DNA of 5,996 bases from Candidatus Desantisbacteria bacterium CG2_30_40_21. Lineage in GTDB: Bacteria > UBA9089 > CG2-30-40-21. The stretch lies in the NCBI GenBank assembly GCA_001873945.1, contig MNYI01000148.1, positions 1 through 5,996 on the forward strand. Reading direction: 5' to 3'. The notes under the pieces were generated by a model. That model worked only from the letters and a program-made list of their open reading frames with translations. It did no database searches and was not told the origin of the DNA. The translations under genes were made by a program, and so were the position numbers. Positions 4,801 to 5,996 of the stretch are shown piece by piece (position 1 is the stretch's first letter; each line of letters begins with the position of its first letter).

Positions 4801-5601
4801 CTACTCCAACACATACACCTTTACGGACTTATATCCATAATTAACCGCTTCCTGATGGGTATCAAAACAAAGATCAATCCTTTTTCCTTTTATAGCACCT
4901 CCAATATCTGCAGCAATGGCAGGACCATATCCCTCAACATGTAACCGGGTACCAAGAGAAATAACTCTGGGGTCAACAGCTACCACCCCATATTTTGCCT
5001 TTAGTCCCATACGGGTTCGCCCCCATTTTGCCCATTTACCACAAGATTGAACATGGCGGGAATAACCAGTGGCACCCATGTTAAGGATATTTTTAACCTT
5101 AGCAGTCATGGATAATGGTTGAATTATCCTTTTTGTTCCAACAGATATAATCTTTTGAGTTGGCTCTTCCACTGTTTTTTTTGTCTCTTTTAAGCCAATC
5201 ATCACCTCATCGATATAAAGCATATCTGTTTGCAGGTTCCGCTTTCCTTCTTTTCCAGCCTGTGTTATTTTCTCATTTCCTTTAGGCATAGAATTATCAT
5301 ATCGGATTATCGTAGAATAAGGGATGGAATAACCTTGTTCCTTAGTTTTTTTCTGGACACGATAGATTCTAATATCCAACCCATCATGGATATTTGTTAA
5401 TACATCAGGTTTAACAATATCGTTTGGTCCAACCTCGACATGACATTCTTCAAGAGCTCCACCTACTGTCTGTTGATCTGTTTTCAGATCAATAAATTTT
5501 CCATCCACCTGGACAGAAATCTTTGCTGGCTGGGTAAAATTCATAAGCACCAAACAAGAAGTAACCAGCAAACACCCTCCAAAAAATATTCGTAACTGCA
5601 A
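4801..5601 (-). CDS. Exported DUF348-G5-3D domain protein (cell-wall enzyme-like)
   Basis: A 266-residue protein. Residues 4-22 are a membrane or signal segment. Residues 27-80 resemble a DUF348 ubiquitin-like domain ('VDGKFIDLKTDQQTVGGALE'). Residues about 84-157 resemble a G5 domain ('EKITQAGKEGKRNL' ... 'ISVGTK'). Residues 173-265 form a 3D domain with its three aspartates at D210 (VAVDPRVISLGT), D232 (AADIGGAIKG) and D243 (KRIDLCF). The 3D domain shares the MltA/RlpA double-psi barrel fold and is linked to peptidoglycan cleavage; the order matches YabE/Rpf2-like proteins. It is best known in Gram-positives, so its place beside an outer-membrane protein is notable. The start is TTG: the only nearby ATG is out of frame, and the Shine-Dalgarno site is ideally spaced for the TTG. 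It is the first gene of the right-hand block, with its own promoter at 5634-5662. Confidence 0.9.
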   Translation of the reverse strand: MQLRIFFGGCLLVTSCLVLMNFTQPAKISVQVDGKFIDLKTDQQTVGGALEECHVEVGPNDIVKPDVLTNIHDGLDIRIYRVQKKTKEQGYSIPYSTIIRYDNSMPKGNEKITQAGKEGKRNLQTDMLYIDEVMIGLKETKKTVEEPTQKIISVGTKRIIQPLSMTAKVKNILNMGATGYSRHVQSCGKWAKWGRTRMGLKAKYGVVAVDPRVISLGTRLHVEGYGPAIAADIGGAIKGKRIDLCFDTHQEAVNYGYKSVKVYVLE

Positions 5602-5604
5602 AAC

Positions 5605-5616
5605 ATCACCTCCTTT
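5605..5616 (-). promoter_or_regulatory. Extended Shine-Dalgarno site that fixes a TTG start
   Basis: AAAGGAGGTGAT on the minus strand is a 12-base match to the complement of the usual 16S rRNA 3' end. GGAGG ends seven bases before the TTG at 5601. An ATG at 5604-5606 overlaps this site and is in another frame, so TTG is the start. Confidence 0.88.
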
Positions 5617-5633
5617 TCTCCCAGTAGTTAATT

Positions 5634-5662
5634 ATTTTACCATAGAAAAAGAAGATTGTCAA
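5634..5662 (-). promoter_or_regulatory. Sigma70-type promoter for the 3D-domain gene
   Basis: On the minus strand there is TTGACA (complement of 5657-5662), a 17-bp spacer and TAAAAT (complement of 5634-5639), one mismatch from consensus. Transcription should start near 5627, about 26 bases before the TTG. I see no comparably good promoter for the slipin, PorV-SH3 or peptidase genes, so this may drive the whole block. Confidence 0.78.
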
Positions 5663-5745
5663 GCAAAAATGTGTTAGTGCTGGATAATACATCAGCTACA
5701 GGGCAAGTTGCCAAAAAATTTCGACCTGTGCAAACGGAATTTCTT

Positions 5746-5825
5746 CTCGCAGAGACACAAAGCACACAAAGGACAGAAAAGAAGAAAAATCTCATATGTC
5801 TTTGTGATCTCTGTGGCTTTGCGAG
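5746..5825. repeat. Imperfect inverted repeat, CTCGCAnAG / CACAAAG type
   Basis: The 26-base arms at 5746-5771 and 5800-5825 pair at 21 positions around a 28-base A-rich loop. The ends are CTCGCA and its complement TGCGAG; the inner edge is CACAAAG with CTTTGTG. An open frame crosses it on the plus strand but is low-complexity and without a ribosome site, so I do not call a gene. The stretch 5663-5745 between the 3D promoter and this repeat shows nothing I can identify. Confidence 0.75.
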
Positions 5826-5859
5826 AGGAAATAAAGGTTTATCCCCTGTAACTACTCAC

Positions 5860-5996
5860 CACAAAGGCACGAAGACACAAAAAGTTGATAAGTTGAATAG
5901 TTGATGGGTTGATAAGTGGATGAATTGATAGGAAATGTTTATGAATTATGAATCTGTGTTCCTTTAATCTATAAACTCATCAACATATCAACCTAT
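5860..5996. repeat. Octamer array with inverted return arm, cut by the right edge
   Basis: Nine consecutive 8-bp units run in register from 5860 to 5931. The first three are CACAAAGG-like (5860, 5868, 5876); the next six are GTTGATNN-like (5884, 5892, 5900, 5908, 5916, 5924), the last two decayed. After a 39-base spacer the complement returns in the same 8-bp period: ATAAAC at 5971, ATCAAC at 5979 and 5987, and AT at 5995 as the window ends. It is the same family as 4709-4792; both spacers contain GTTCCT. Confidence 0.8.

Noticed and set aside
5656..5904. Plus-strand open frame of 82 codons near the right edge
   Set aside because: It overlaps the minus-strand promoter, crosses an inverted repeat and an octamer array, and is low-complexity.
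4709..5996. CRISPR array for the regular short repeats
   Set aside because: Units are 8 bp with no unique spacers and they reverse orientation mid-array; no cas genes are present.

Overview
The window comes from an AT-rich bacterial chromosome that is probably diderm. It encodes a PorV/PorQ-type outer-membrane protein and three other exported or membrane proteins, and its intergenic gaps are full of palindromic repeats. That mixture suggests an uncultured candidate-phylum lineage, but no marker gene here fixes the taxon. Every protein gene lies on the minus strand; the only plus-strand gene is a tRNA.

Left block (1-840, minus strand): a promoter at 852-880 reads into a DUF4160 gene, a DUF2442 gene, and the first 24 codons of an Rrf2-family regulator that runs off the left edge. 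A 157-bp palindromic element (92-248) sits between DUF2442 and rrf2, flanked by a 3-bp TAT duplication. Removing it and one TAT restores a DUF2442 reading frame that ends one base before the rrf2 ATG. The element has therefore split a tightly coupled operon and rewritten the DUF2442 C-terminus.

Centre-left (841-1240): the DUF4160 promoter is back to back with a perfect-consensus promoter driving tRNA-Lys(UUU), which ends in a clean intrinsic terminator. A long inverted repeat (1160-1237) follows and holds the stop codon of the next gene.

Right block (1234-5601, minus strand): in transcription order, a DUF348-G5-3D cell-wall protein (TTG start, very strong Shine-Dalgarno site, good promoter), an SPFH/slipin membrane protein, a PorV/PorQ-like barrel fused to an SH3 domain, a possible 28-codon ORF, and a membrane-anchored peptidase-MA-like metalloprotease. 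All four larger products are expected in the envelope, so a shared envelope role is plausible but inferred. A second copy of the mobile palindrome (3752-3902, TTA duplication) lies just after the slipin gene.

Intergenic repeats: besides the two mobile-element copies there are three inverted arrays of 7-9 bp units (3645-3746, 4709-4792, 5860 to the right edge) and three other inverted repeats. The right end (5663-5996) has no gene I can support. The main novelty candidates are the MITE-like element and the short-unit inverted arrays; I see no defence system, CRISPR array or transposase gene.
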